Notes under the pieces: model-generated
Told to the model about the DNA's origin: nothing
What the model saw: the letters and a program-made list of their open reading frames with translations, nothing else
The model's database searches: none
Program-made: the position numbers and the translations under genes
Source of the DNA: Spirochaetaceae bacterium
GTDB taxonomy: Bacteria > Spirochaetota > Spirochaetia > Treponematales > Breznakiellaceae
Length of the DNA stretch: 5,274 nucleotides
Assembly: GCA_031278935.1 (NCBI GenBank)
Contig: JAITJK010000273.1
Coordinates: 1-5,274, forward strand
Direction of reading: 5' to 3'
In this document: piece after piece, positions 1 through 5,274 of the stretch
Layout: every line of letters starts with the position of its first letter
Numbering within the stretch: the stretch's first letter is position 1

Positions 1-118
1 ACGCCGGAAGATGATTGATTTCTATATCGGTTTGGTTAAAGGGGTGGGGAAATTCTACAAAACCCCCTTACAGGTTAAGAAGTTGTCAGAAGAATATGTG
101 GAGATACGGTTTGGCTAA
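1..118 (+). CDS. C-terminal end of an unidentified protein (partial, 5' end outside window)
   Basis: A frame with complete codons from position 2 stays open to a TAA at 116-118, giving 38 residues that end in YVEIRFG. The tail is rich in lysine, tyrosine and hydrophobic residues. A glycine-containing helix-like stretch (IGLVKGVGKFYKTP) is followed by an alternating stretch (LQVKKL, then EYVEIRF) that looks like closing beta strands. That arrangement recalls the C-terminus of small V4R/haem-NO-binding-like domains, but the resemblance is loose and I do not name the gene. The stop overlaps the stop of the convergent amidohydrolase (shared CTAA at 115-118), so there is no room for a dedicated terminator between them. 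Reality of the gene is likely because the frame ends exactly at its neighbour's stop; function is unknown. Confidence 0.55.
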   Translation, partial: RRKMIDFYIGLVKGVGKFYKTPLQVKKLSEEYVEIRFG

Positions 119-1713
119 AGGCGCTTGAGTACCTGCCCTGACGCGGCGCCGCAAAAACGGTCATGGTCATTGGCCACGACGCCGTTCACCAGAACGTAAC
201 TAAAGCCCGTACCCAGGCCCTGGGGCGTGAGGTAGCTCGCATGGTTTTCGACCCGCTCTAAATCAAAGATCACTAGGTCCGCGTCATACCCCTCGGCGAT
301 AAGGCCCTTCTTGGGGATGGACAAGACCGACGCAGGCCCCAGGCTTATCTTGTGGATCGCTTCGGGGAGGGAGATGATGCGCCGGTCCCGGACGTATTCC
401 GCAAGGAGCTTGGGGAAGGTGCCGTATTGCCTCGGGTGCGGGATCCCTCCCGCGGGATAGACCGAATCGGAAATCACCGAACTGTAGGGGTAGCGCAAGA
501 TAGCCGCGATGTCCTCTTCACAGGCGATAAAATTCACCATTGCCACATCCCCATTTTCCTCGACAAGTAAATTAAAGGCTGCGTCTAAAGGCGCACATCC
601 CCGGGCCTGGGCAATTTCGGTGATCCGCATCCCCTCACACCATCGGTTCTGTTCGGTATGGACCGCACTTACCATGATGTTTTCCCAGCCGATAAGGTCA
701 ATCTGATTCTCAAAGTCCTGGGAGGGTACGGAGAGGAGCCGCGCACACTCCCGCCTCGTAGCAGCGTCTTTAAGCCGGGCCGCAGCTTCGGCGAGACCCC
801 CTTCAAGGTACTGTGGGGGCAGCACTTGGGCGAGCTGGCTTGCCCCGGCGGTCCAGGGGTACAGGTCCACTGTAAGCTTTAGGCCCCGGTCCCGAGCGCG
901 CTCCAGCACCCCCGTAGCCTTCCTGAGCAGGTGGCCCCAGTTCTTGGCTCCCACACATTTGTAGTGGCTGATATGCAGGGGAACATCCAGGGCCTCAGCC
1001 AGGGTAATAAGCTCCTCCAGGGATTCTACCAGGAGATTGCCCTCTCCGCGGATATGGGCTACCAAGGGAATACCGGAACCCCGGATGGGCTCCAAGACAT
1101 CGAGGAAGCCCTGGTGGTCATAGCAGGTTTCAGGCATATAGGCCAGGCCTAAGGACACGCCAAAGGCCCCCGCACTCAGGGCCTCTTCTAGGTACGCGCG
1201 GGCCTTCACTACCCCTTGAGGGGAGAGGGGCGTGCGGTCAAAGCCCTGTACGGCCATACGGATGGTACCGTTACCGATGAGCATCCCCACATTGATAGGC
1301 AGGGACCGCTGGGCCAGGAGCTCTAGGTAGTCTCCCAGGGTCTCGAAGTCCGCGTCTTCCGGGAGCGTTCCGATGATGGGCTTTAAGTACGCAGCGATGC
1401 GGGCGCGTTGCGGTGCGGGAAAGGGTGCGACGCTTAAGCCGCAGTTCCCGCTTATGGCGCTGGTAATACCCTGGCGTAGCTGCACCTCGCCGTAGCCGGG
1501 ACTGAATACCGCCGCGTCCTCATGGCGGTGTATGTCGATAAAGCCGGGGCATACGTATTCCATGGCTGCGTCAATGACGCGCCGCGCCGTAAGACCGCTG
1601 TCCCAGCGGGTAATGCAGGCGATCTTCCCCTGGTAAATGCCGATGTCCCCAGGATACGGGGATCCTCCCCGGCCATCCACAATCTGTCCGTGGGTAATAA
1701 TACAATCGAGCAT
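115..1713 (-). CDS. N-acyl-D-amino-acid deacylase (D-aminoacylase-like amidohydrolase)
   Basis: This is a complete 532-residue metal-dependent amidohydrolase, probably cytoplasmic (no signal peptide), predicted to hydrolyse N-acyl-D-amino acids to a free D-amino acid plus a carboxylate. The N-terminal strand-rich segment (residues 1-55, with VDGRG at 12-16) and the C-terminal GYDADLVIFD (475-484) form the small composite beta domain typical of the superfamily. Between them lies the TIM barrel. Visible metal and catalytic candidates are H62 and H64 in GFIDIHRHED, C91 in SGNCGLSVAP, H220 in VAHIRGEG, H250 in HISHYK, and D416 in VISDS. The Cys plus two late His correspond to the D-aminoacylase zinc ligands (C96, H220, H250 in the Alcaligenes enzyme, from memory). 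The length suits the longer ~530-residue branch. The ATG is preceded by GGAGG with a 7-nt spacer. It is divergent from the PLP enzyme/RidA operon, suggesting a shared pathway. The exact substrate is unknown; dihydroorotase-like or other amidase activity is less likely given the Cys motif. Confidence 0.9.
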   Translation of the reverse strand: MLDCIITHGQIVDGRGGSPYPGDIGIYQGKIACITRWDSGLTARRVIDAAMEYVCPGFIDIHRHEDAAVFSPGYGEVQLRQGITSAISGNCGLSVAPFPAPQRARIAAYLKPIIGTLPEDADFETLGDYLELLAQRSLPINVGMLIGNGTIRMAVQGFDRTPLSPQGVVKARAYLEEALSAGAFGVSLGLAYMPETCYDHQGFLDVLEPIRGSGIPLVAHIRGEGNLLVESLEELITLAEALDVPLHISHYKCVGAKNWGHLLRKATGVLERARDRGLKLTVDLYPWTAGASQLAQVLPPQYLEGGLAEAAARLKDAATRRECARLLSVPSQDFENQIDLIGWENIMVSAVHTEQNRWCEGMRITEIAQARGCAPLDAAFNLLVEENGDVAMVNFIACEEDIAAILRYPYSSVISDSVYPAGGIPHPRQYGTFPKLLAEYVRDRRIISLPEAIHKISLGPASVLSIPKKGLIAEGYDADLVIFDLERVENHASYLTPQGLGTGFSYVLVNGVVANDHDRFCGAASGQVLKRL

Positions 1714-1718
1714 ATCTC

Positions 1719-1725
1719 TACCTCC
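1719..1725 (-). promoter_or_regulatory. Ribosome-binding site of the deacylase
   Basis: On the minus strand GGAGGTA lies just upstream of the ATG at 1711-1713, with GGAGG (1721-1725) spaced 7 nt from the start. It fixes the start codon of the amidohydrolase. Confidence 0.8.
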
Positions 1726-1832
1726 GTCTGGTTTCTCTTTTCTTGTTCAAACACACCCTTTTTCCCCAAGGAATCCCCGTCTTTCCCCTGGCCATCCCGC
1801 AAAAGACGCGGTTTTCCAGCCCCTTGCGTTCC

Positions 1833-1860
1833 TTGACAAGCCCTTAAACTGGGCTATACT
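1833..1860 (+). promoter_or_regulatory. Sigma-70 promoter for the PLP enzyme/RidA operon
   Basis: A perfect -35 box TTGACA (1833-1838) and a five-of-six -10 box TATACT (1855-1860) are separated by 16 bp. Transcription would start near 1867, about 105 nt before the PLP enzyme ATG at 1972. The -35 box sits inside a perfect hyphenated palindrome CTTG-A-CAAG (1832-1840). The spacer is bracketed by AGCCC (1839-1843) and GGGCT (1851-1855). Both symmetries are placed where a repressor would block RNA polymerase. No regulator gene is visible in the window. Confidence 0.75.
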
Positions 1861-1886
1861 TAACATCGTACCGGTTTAGGATACCC

Positions 1887-1985
1887 ATGAGGGAAAAGCA
1901 AGGATCTTTTGCGGGGACTGCCCCAAAAAGACGCCCCGGTATCGAAGGAAAAGCGAGAAAAAGAGCAACCTATGGATATTTATGA
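1887..1985 (+). CDS. Possible 32-residue basic leader ORF overlapping the PLP enzyme start
   Basis: An ATG at 1887 lies about 20 nt after the predicted transcription start and has AGGA (1878-1881) 5 nt upstream. The frame runs 32 codons to a TGA at 1983-1985, so it overlaps the PLP enzyme ATG (1972) by 14 nt in another frame. The peptide is short, very basic in its middle and C-terminal half (KRR at 14-16, KARKR at 22-26), and resembles no protein I recognise. It could couple or attenuate translation of the downstream gene, whose own ribosome-binding site is weak. It could also be chance, since short ORFs are common. The position and spacing are what argue for it. Confidence 0.3.
   Translation: MREKQGSFAGTAPKRRPGIEGKARKRATYGYL
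1906..1930 (+). other. Hairpin in the 5' leader of the PLP enzyme mRNA
   Basis: CTTTT (1906-1910), then GC, GGGG (1913-1916), loop ACTG, CCCC (1921-1924) and AAAAAG (1925-1930) can fold into a stem of four G-C pairs extended by U-A pairs across a small bulge. It lies within the leader ORF and covers the alternative TTG start at 1909. It is not followed by a U-run, so it is not a classical terminator. The structure is modest and its function is unproven. Confidence 0.35.
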
Positions 1986-3096
1986 TGAATTAGGGGTAAA
2001 GCCGGTCATCAACGCCGCCGGAACCTACACCGTGTTAGGGGGGTCCCGGATGAGCGAGGAAACCCTTGAGGCCATGAACAGCGCGGCCCGGAATTTCGTG
2101 CCTATCCGGGAGTTTCAAAAGGCGGCCCACCAGGCCATAGCGAAACTCACCAAAAACGAAGCGGCTTATGTAAGTAACGGGGCCGCTGCAGGGCTGTACC
2201 TGGCCATCGCGGCCTGTATCGAACAGAAGTTGGGCAAGCCCTTTTATTATCTCACCCCAGAGGAGATCGCTTCCTGTAACGTCCTCTTGTTCAAGGCCCA
2301 CCGCAACCCCTACGACCTGGTGATTGGCCACCTAGGGGCTAGGTACCGAGAGCTTTCCTTCCCTAACCGGATTTTTCCCCCCACCGAAGCGGACCTGGAA
2401 TACGCCATTGACGAGGGTACTGCGGCGATTTATTTTGCCGCAAGCGGCTGGGTGGCGCCAGGGTTTTTACCCCTAGAGGAGCTTGTGCCTATTGCCCGGG
2501 CAAAAGGGGTACCAGTGCTGGTGGACGCCGCAGCCCAGTTGCCTCCGGTGGAGAATCTCTGGCGTTTTTCTGAGCTGGGCGCGGACCTTACCTTATTTAG
2601 CGGCGGCAAAGACTTGCGCGGCCCCCAAGCGAGCGGGCTTATGGTAGGCTGCAAGGCTCTGCTGGACCGGGTTACGGCCATCGGCTTTCCCCATTACGGC
2701 ATTGGGCGGATGCTGAAGGTGAGCCGGGAGGAGATCGCGGGCCTCTATGCGGCGATAAAGCAATACCTGGCTATGGATCACGGCGCGCGGTACGACTGGT
2801 GCGAAGCCCAGATCGCGGCCTTGCGGGAAGCCCTGGACGGGAAGGGGGTTTTCACGGTACGCCGCAGTTTCCCCAACGAGGCGGGCCAGCCCATTGCCCG
2901 GGCCTTTTTGGAAATCGTCCATCCCCGGTACACCGCAGCCTCTGTACGGGACTTTTTGCTCAAAGGCAACCCGCCCATTTATGCCTACAGTGAAGACCTA
3001 CCGGGTATTTTCATCAATCCCATGTCTCTAAAAGCCGGGGAAACGGACCTCATCATTAAGCGGCTTCAGAGACTTAAACCGGGCGGCGCTGATTAA
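1972..3096 (+). CDS. SelA/DgaE-like PLP-dependent enzyme (probable ammonia-lyase type)
   Basis: This 374-residue fold-type I PLP enzyme is related to SelA and to D-glucosaminate-6-phosphate ammonia-lyase (DgaE). Family landmarks are in order: the N-terminal MDIYDELGVKPVINAAGTYT, the phosphate-binding SNGAAAG (68-74), D185 in LVDAAAQ that should contact the PLP ring nitrogen, and K213 in SGGKDLRGPQ, the expected Schiff-base lysine. GIGRMLKVSREE (243-254) is also typical of this non-SelA branch. Length matches the ~370-residue DgaE-like group and is too short for true SelA (about 460), so a role in selenocysteine synthesis is unlikely. I chose the ATG at 1972 because family members begin at MDIY-like sequence. 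An in-frame TTG at 1909 with AAGGA (1900-1904) would add 21 charged residues. Only a weak AAGAG precedes 1972. It is first in an operon with RidA. Elimination of a D-amino acid giving an enamine is inferred; racemase or aldolase-like chemistry is possible. Confidence 0.85.
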   Translation: MDIYDELGVKPVINAAGTYTVLGGSRMSEETLEAMNSAARNFVPIREFQKAAHQAIAKLTKNEAAYVSNGAAAGLYLAIAACIEQKLGKPFYYLTPEEIASCNVLLFKAHRNPYDLVIGHLGARYRELSFPNRIFPPTEADLEYAIDEGTAAIYFAASGWVAPGFLPLEELVPIARAKGVPVLVDAAAQLPPVENLWRFSELGADLTLFSGGKDLRGPQASGLMVGCKALLDRVTAIGFPHYGIGRMLKVSREEIAGLYAAIKQYLAMDHGARYDWCEAQIAALREALDGKGVFTVRRSFPNEAGQPIARAFLEIVHPRYTAASVRDFLLKGNPPIYAYSEDLPGIFINPMSLKAGETDLIIKRLQRLKPGGAD

Positions 3097-3123
3097 GGGG
3101 AAGTCCCGCACCGTTGCCCTATT

Positions 3124-3129
3124 AAGGAG
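3124..3129 (+). promoter_or_regulatory. Ribosome-binding site of ridA
   Basis: AAGGAG lies 6 nt upstream of the ATG at 3136. It decides against the out-of-frame ATG at 3131, which sits only 1 nt from the site. Confidence 0.8.
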
Positions 3130-3135
3130 TATGTT

Positions 3136-3531
3136 ATGGAACAAGAAAGAGCCAAACGCCTCCCCCAGGGGGCGTCTCAGCATCGTGGCGCCGGGCCGTA
3201 CTCGCCGGTGTTGGAAGTTACCGCTTCCAAGCTGGTGGTTATTTCAGGCCAAGTGGCCATGGACGCGGAGGGAACCGTGGTGGGCGCGGATATTAAGAGC
3301 CAGACCCGGTATACCCTGGAGAACTGCCAGAAGCAGCTGGCCTACGCCCGCTGTACTTTGGAAGATGTGTTCAAGGTAAATATTTTTATGAGCAACCTGG
3401 ACGAATGGGACGCCATGAACGAGGTATACACCGAGCTAGTCCCGGAGCCTCGGCCAGTCCGCACTGCGGTGGAAGCCAAGCTGCTTCCGGGCCTGCTGGT
3501 AGAAATCGAAATGTGGGCCGCTAAAAAGTAG
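3136..3531 (+). CDS. RidA-family enamine/imine deaminase
   Basis: This 131-residue protein belongs to the YjgF/YER057c/UK114 (RidA) family: small cytosolic trimers that hydrolyse reactive enamines/imines, such as 2-aminoacrylate made by PLP enzymes, to 2-oxo acids and ammonia. Family marks are GPYSP with Y22 (active-site loop), VISGQVAMDAEG (35-46), LAYARCTLEDVFKVNIFM (68-85), the C-terminal RPVRTAVEAKLLPG (106-119) and VEIEMWA. R109 corresponds to the carboxylate-binding arginine that marks true RidA deaminases (R105 in E. coli), and E123 to E120. The residue matching the E. coli Cys107 is Ala111, and the R-to-E segment appears one residue shorter than in E. coli. It starts 39 bp after the PLP enzyme stop with a strong ribosome-binding site, so the two are very probably co-transcribed. 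The likely job is clearing the unstable product of that enzyme. Family assignment is firm; the substrate is inferred. Confidence 0.92.
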   Translation: MEQERAKRLPQGASQHRGAGPYSPVLEVTASKLVVISGQVAMDAEGTVVGADIKSQTRYTLENCQKQLAYARCTLEDVFKVNIFMSNLDEWDAMNEVYTELVPEPRPVRTAVEAKLLPGLLVEIEMWAAKK

Positions 3532-3556
3532 TCCGCTCGTACTATGGAGAGAAGCC

Positions 3557-3610
3557 GTGTCTGAGAAAATCGCCGAGGATGGCTTTTTAGCCCTACTAAA
3601 GTCGAGATGA
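3557..3610 (+). other. Possible 17-residue GTG ORF or gene-start remnant
   Basis: After ridA, GGAGAG (3546-3551) is followed 5 nt later by GTG (3557) and a 17-codon frame (reading MSEKIAEDGFLALLKSR if started) that stops at TGA 3608-3610. It has a good start context and a plausible amphipathic N-terminus. No frame continues it before the terminator at 3671. It may be the start of a lost third cistron or a chance frame. The remaining non-coding part of 3532-3670 shows nothing else I recognise. Confidence 0.2.
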
Positions 3611-3670
3611 TTGGCCTAAAACTGTTCAGGTAAATGGTGGTCGTAAGGTTTTAAGACCCAAGGTATAATC

Positions 3671-3713
3671 AAACCCGGGGTTTCCTCTCCAAGAGGAGCC
3701 CCGGGCTTTTTTT
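3671..3713 (+). terminator. Intrinsic terminator of the PLP enzyme/ridA operon
   Basis: CCCGGGG (3674-3680) pairs with CCCCGGG (3699-3705). Inside, CCTCT (3684-3688) pairs with AGAGG (3692-3696) around a 3-nt loop, giving a long two-part GC-rich stem. A run of seven T (3707-3713) follows. On the minus strand the same stem is followed by TTTGATT, a weaker tail, and it lies just beyond the cupin stop (3717). It can therefore serve both convergent units. Confidence 0.92.
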
Positions 3714-3716
3714 GAT

Positions 3717-4064
3717 CTAGCGGCGGGTAATAATAATCCCGTGCAATACCAGCGGTTCCGTACCGGTGTTTCTGATGCTGTGGGAGGCCCCGTTGCCGGT
3801 AATCACCACGTCCCCCCGCCTAAGTTCCGTCTCCTTGCCGTCGTCATTGACTATCCCGGTCCCAGAGAGGATACAAAAGTATTCGGTTTCCTCATCGTGC
3901 CGGTGAAAACCAATGGACGCCCCTGGAGGCAGGCTCAGTTCCGCCAAAAGCCGGGTATGGGTTTGGGTACTTTCGTCTACCCAATGGGTGAGGGTAACGG
4001 TTCCCTCGCCCTCGCGCATACGCGCTTTGTGTTCTACCGCCATATCGGCGCGCCGTATAACCAC
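3717..4064 (-). CDS. Small single-domain cupin protein
   Basis: This 115-residue protein is a single conserved beta-barrel cupin (Cupin_2 type). The first cupin motif is visible as G48 followed by H54, H56, E61 and G68 (FHRHDEETEYFCILSG). The second motif gives G84-D85 and then H95 and N99 (GNGASHSIRN). H54, H56, E61 and H95 form the usual metal-binding set, so a metal-bound fold is expected. The substrate cannot be read from sequence: such proteins include isomerases, dioxygenases and sugar- or ligand-binding proteins. The GTG start at 4062-4064 is chosen because GGAGG (4069-4073) lies 4 nt upstream. The ATG at codon 8 has no ribosome-binding site. It begins 9 bp after the htpG stop, so it is probably co-transcribed and translationally coupled with htpG, an unusual partner. 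Confidence 0.85.
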   Translation of the reverse strand: MVIRRADMAVEHKARMREGEGTVTLTHWVDESTQTHTRLLAELSLPPGASIGFHRHDEETEYFCILSGTGIVNDDGKETELRRGDVVITGNGASHSIRNTGTEPLVLHGIIITRR

Positions 4065-4068
4065 ACTC

Positions 4069-4076
4069 CCTCCCTA
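4069..4076 (-). promoter_or_regulatory. Cupin ribosome-binding site abutting the htpG stop codon
   Basis: On the minus strand the htpG stop TAG (4076-4074) runs straight into GGAGG (4073-4069), then GAGT and the GTG start. Ribosomes terminating on htpG would sit on the cupin initiation region, favouring coupled translation. Confidence 0.7.
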
Positions 4077-5274
4077 GCACTCCAAAAGCCGGTTCAGACG
4101 CTTCACAAAGTCCGCAGGATCCTTGAGCTTCATCCCTTCAACCAAGAGGGCCTGATCCAGCAAAACCCCCGCCACATCGGCAATGTGCTGTTCATCCTCG
4201 GTGTTTTTCAGGGCCGCCACAATGGGATGCTCGCCGTTCACCTCCAGAATGGGCTTAATCTCCGGCATTTCCGTCTGGCCCATAGCCCTGAGCATGGCCG
4301 CCATCTGGATCGATGGGTCATGTTCATCCGCCACAATACAGCAGGGCGAATCGTGTAGCCGCCGGGAGAGCTTTACCTCTTTAACTCGGTCGCCCAGAGC
4401 TTTTTTAAGCTTCTCAATGACCGGTTGGTTCTCCTTCTCCGCCTGTTTATCCCGCTTTTCCCCCAGTTCTTCATCCGCCCCGGCACGATTGACCGCCTTG
4501 AGTTCCCAATCCTTGTACTTATTGAGGCTAGGAATCACAATCTCGTCGATTTCATCGTCCATTATAAGGACTTCAATGCCCTTGGCCCGGTAGGCTTCCA
4601 GCAGGGGAGATGCCTTAAGGGTCTTCTCGTCCCCACCGGTGATGTAGTAGAGGTACTTTTGGTCCGCTTTCATGCGGGAAACGTAATCCGCAAAACTGGT
4701 CCACCCCTCAAGGGCGCTGCTTTTGAAACGCACCAACTCCTGCAGGGCCTCTCGGTTGGCGAAATCCTGGTACAGCCCTTCCTTGAGCGGCCGGTTAAAC
4801 TGAGCAATAAAGGTCTCCCATTGCTCCTTCTGATTATCCGCCAAGGCCCTAAATTCCCCCAGGAGTTTTTTCACCGAGGCGTTTTTGATATTCAGTAGTA
4901 TCTTGTTCTGCTGCAGGATCTCCCGGCTTACGTTCAGGGGCAAATCTTCGGAATCAATGACTCCCCGGACAAAGCGCAACCAGGTGGGCATGAGCTCCTT
5001 GTCATCATCGGTGATGAACACCCGCTTCACGTAGAGCTTAACCCCGGGCTTATAGTCCACGTTGTAGAGGTCGAAGGGTGCTTTTTTGGGGATGAAGAAA
5101 AGGGTGGTGTATTCCAGGGTTCCCTCAGCCTTGGTATGAACGTAACACAGGGGCTCCTCCGTGTCATGGCCGAATTGCTGGTAGAATTCCGTGTAATCCT
5201 TCTCAGTGAGTTCCGATTTTGCCCGCCGCCATAAGGCGGTGCCTGAGTTAATCCGATCGGTTTTGGTCTTTGAG
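4074..5274 (-). CDS. htpG: Chaperone protein HtpG (Hsp90), C-terminal two-thirds, partial
   Basis: The frame is open from the right edge to TAG at 4074-4076 and gives 399 residues of bacterial Hsp90, a cytosolic ATP-dependent dimeric chaperone. The visible part begins at the start of the middle domain: ALWRRAKSELT near residues 13-23, EGTLEYTTLFFIP near 49-61, then KLYVKRVFITDD. The Hsp90 signature LPLNVSREILQQNK (about 111-124) carries the catalytic-loop arginine that reaches the ATP in the N-domain. The rest covers the middle domain end and the C-terminal dimerisation domain (from about residue 280), closing with KRLNRLLEC. There is no eukaryotic MEEVD tail, as expected for bacteria. The ATPase domain, about 230 residues, lies beyond the window, so start and promoter are unseen. 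An internal GTG at 5060 is not a start, because conserved Hsp90 sequence continues upstream of it. No frameshift is apparent. It is followed by the cupin gene. Confidence 0.96.
   Translation of the reverse strand, partial: SKTKTDRINSGTALWRRAKSELTEKDYTEFYQQFGHDTEEPLCYVHTKAEGTLEYTTLFFIPKKAPFDLYNVDYKPGVKLYVKRVFITDDDKELMPTWLRFVRGVIDSEDLPLNVSREILQQNKILLNIKNASVKKLLGEFRALADNQKEQWETFIAQFNRPLKEGLYQDFANREALQELVRFKSSALEGWTSFADYVSRMKADQKYLYYITGGDEKTLKASPLLEAYRAKGIEVLIMDDEIDEIVIPSLNKYKDWELKAVNRAGADEELGEKRDKQAEKENQPVIEKLKKALGDRVKEVKLSRRLHDSPCCIVADEHDPSIQMAAMLRAMGQTEMPEIKPILEVNGEHPIVAALKNTEDEQHIADVAGVLLDQALLVEGMKLKDPADFVKRLNRLLEC

Noticed and set aside
37..70. AAGGGG/CCCCTT inverted repeat as a terminator for the deacylase.
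   Set aside because: It has a 19-nt loop and no T-run on the minus strand, and it lies in the coding end of the neighbouring gene.
1727..1860. A minus-strand promoter for the deacylase using TTGTCA at 1834-1839.
   Set aside because: No acceptable -10 box lies 16-18 bp downstream on that strand, and no other clear pair was found.
1972..3096. True SelA (selenocysteine synthase) annotation for the PLP enzyme.
   Set aside because: It is about 90 residues shorter than SelA and has DgaE-type motifs. No selB, selC or selD is nearby.
4041..4043. ATG at codon 8 as the cupin start.
   Set aside because: There is no ribosome-binding site before it, whereas the upstream GTG has GGAGG at a usable distance.
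3741..4898. Long plus-strand open frames opposite the cupin and htpG (3741-4358, 4425-4898).
   Set aside because: They are antisense to firmly identified minus-strand genes, lack recognisable domains and have compositions expected from reverse-frame reading.
5058..5060. GTG as a start for a short HtpG-like protein.
   Set aside because: Conserved Hsp90 middle-domain sequence continues in frame to the window edge, so it is an internal valine in NVDYKPG.
1..5274. tRNA/rRNA genes, CRISPR arrays, insertion sequences or known riboswitches.
   Set aside because: None of the expected structures, repeats or transposase motifs was seen on either strand.

Overview
This 5.3 kb bacterial window has moderately high GC and compact gene packing. 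The HtpG sequence and general gene style are compatible with a spirochaete (Treponema-like, possibly gut-associated). That placement is an impression from protein style only and was not tested.

Layout from left to right: (1) the last 38 codons of an unidentified plus-strand gene end at 118. (2) A complete minus-strand amidohydrolase of the N-acyl-D-amino-acid deacylase (D-aminoacylase) type occupies 115-1713; its stop codon overlaps the stop of the first gene. (3) A 258 bp divergent intergenic region carries a near-consensus sigma-70 promoter pointing right, symmetrical sequence in and around that promoter, a small possible leader ORF and a leader hairpin. (4) A plus-strand operon encodes a SelA/DgaE-like PLP enzyme (1972-3096) and a RidA-family enamine/imine deaminase (3136-3531). 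(5) About 140 bp without a convincing gene, apart from a 17-codon GTG ORF with a good ribosome-binding site, leads to a strong intrinsic terminator at 3671-3713. (6) A minus-strand pair consists of htpG (3' two-thirds only, running off the right edge) and a small cupin that starts 9 bp after the htpG stop.

How the genes may work together: the divergent deacylase could release free D-amino acids from N-acylated forms. The PLP enzyme belongs to a family with ammonia-lyase activity and could then eliminate ammonia or another leaving group. RidA, co-transcribed 39 bp downstream, could hydrolyse the reactive enamine/imine product to a 2-oxo acid. Each family assignment is well supported by motifs. 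The pathway and its substrate are inferred from gene order. htpG and the cupin form a separate, convergently transcribed unit. No RNA gene, CRISPR array, insertion sequence or attachment site was seen.
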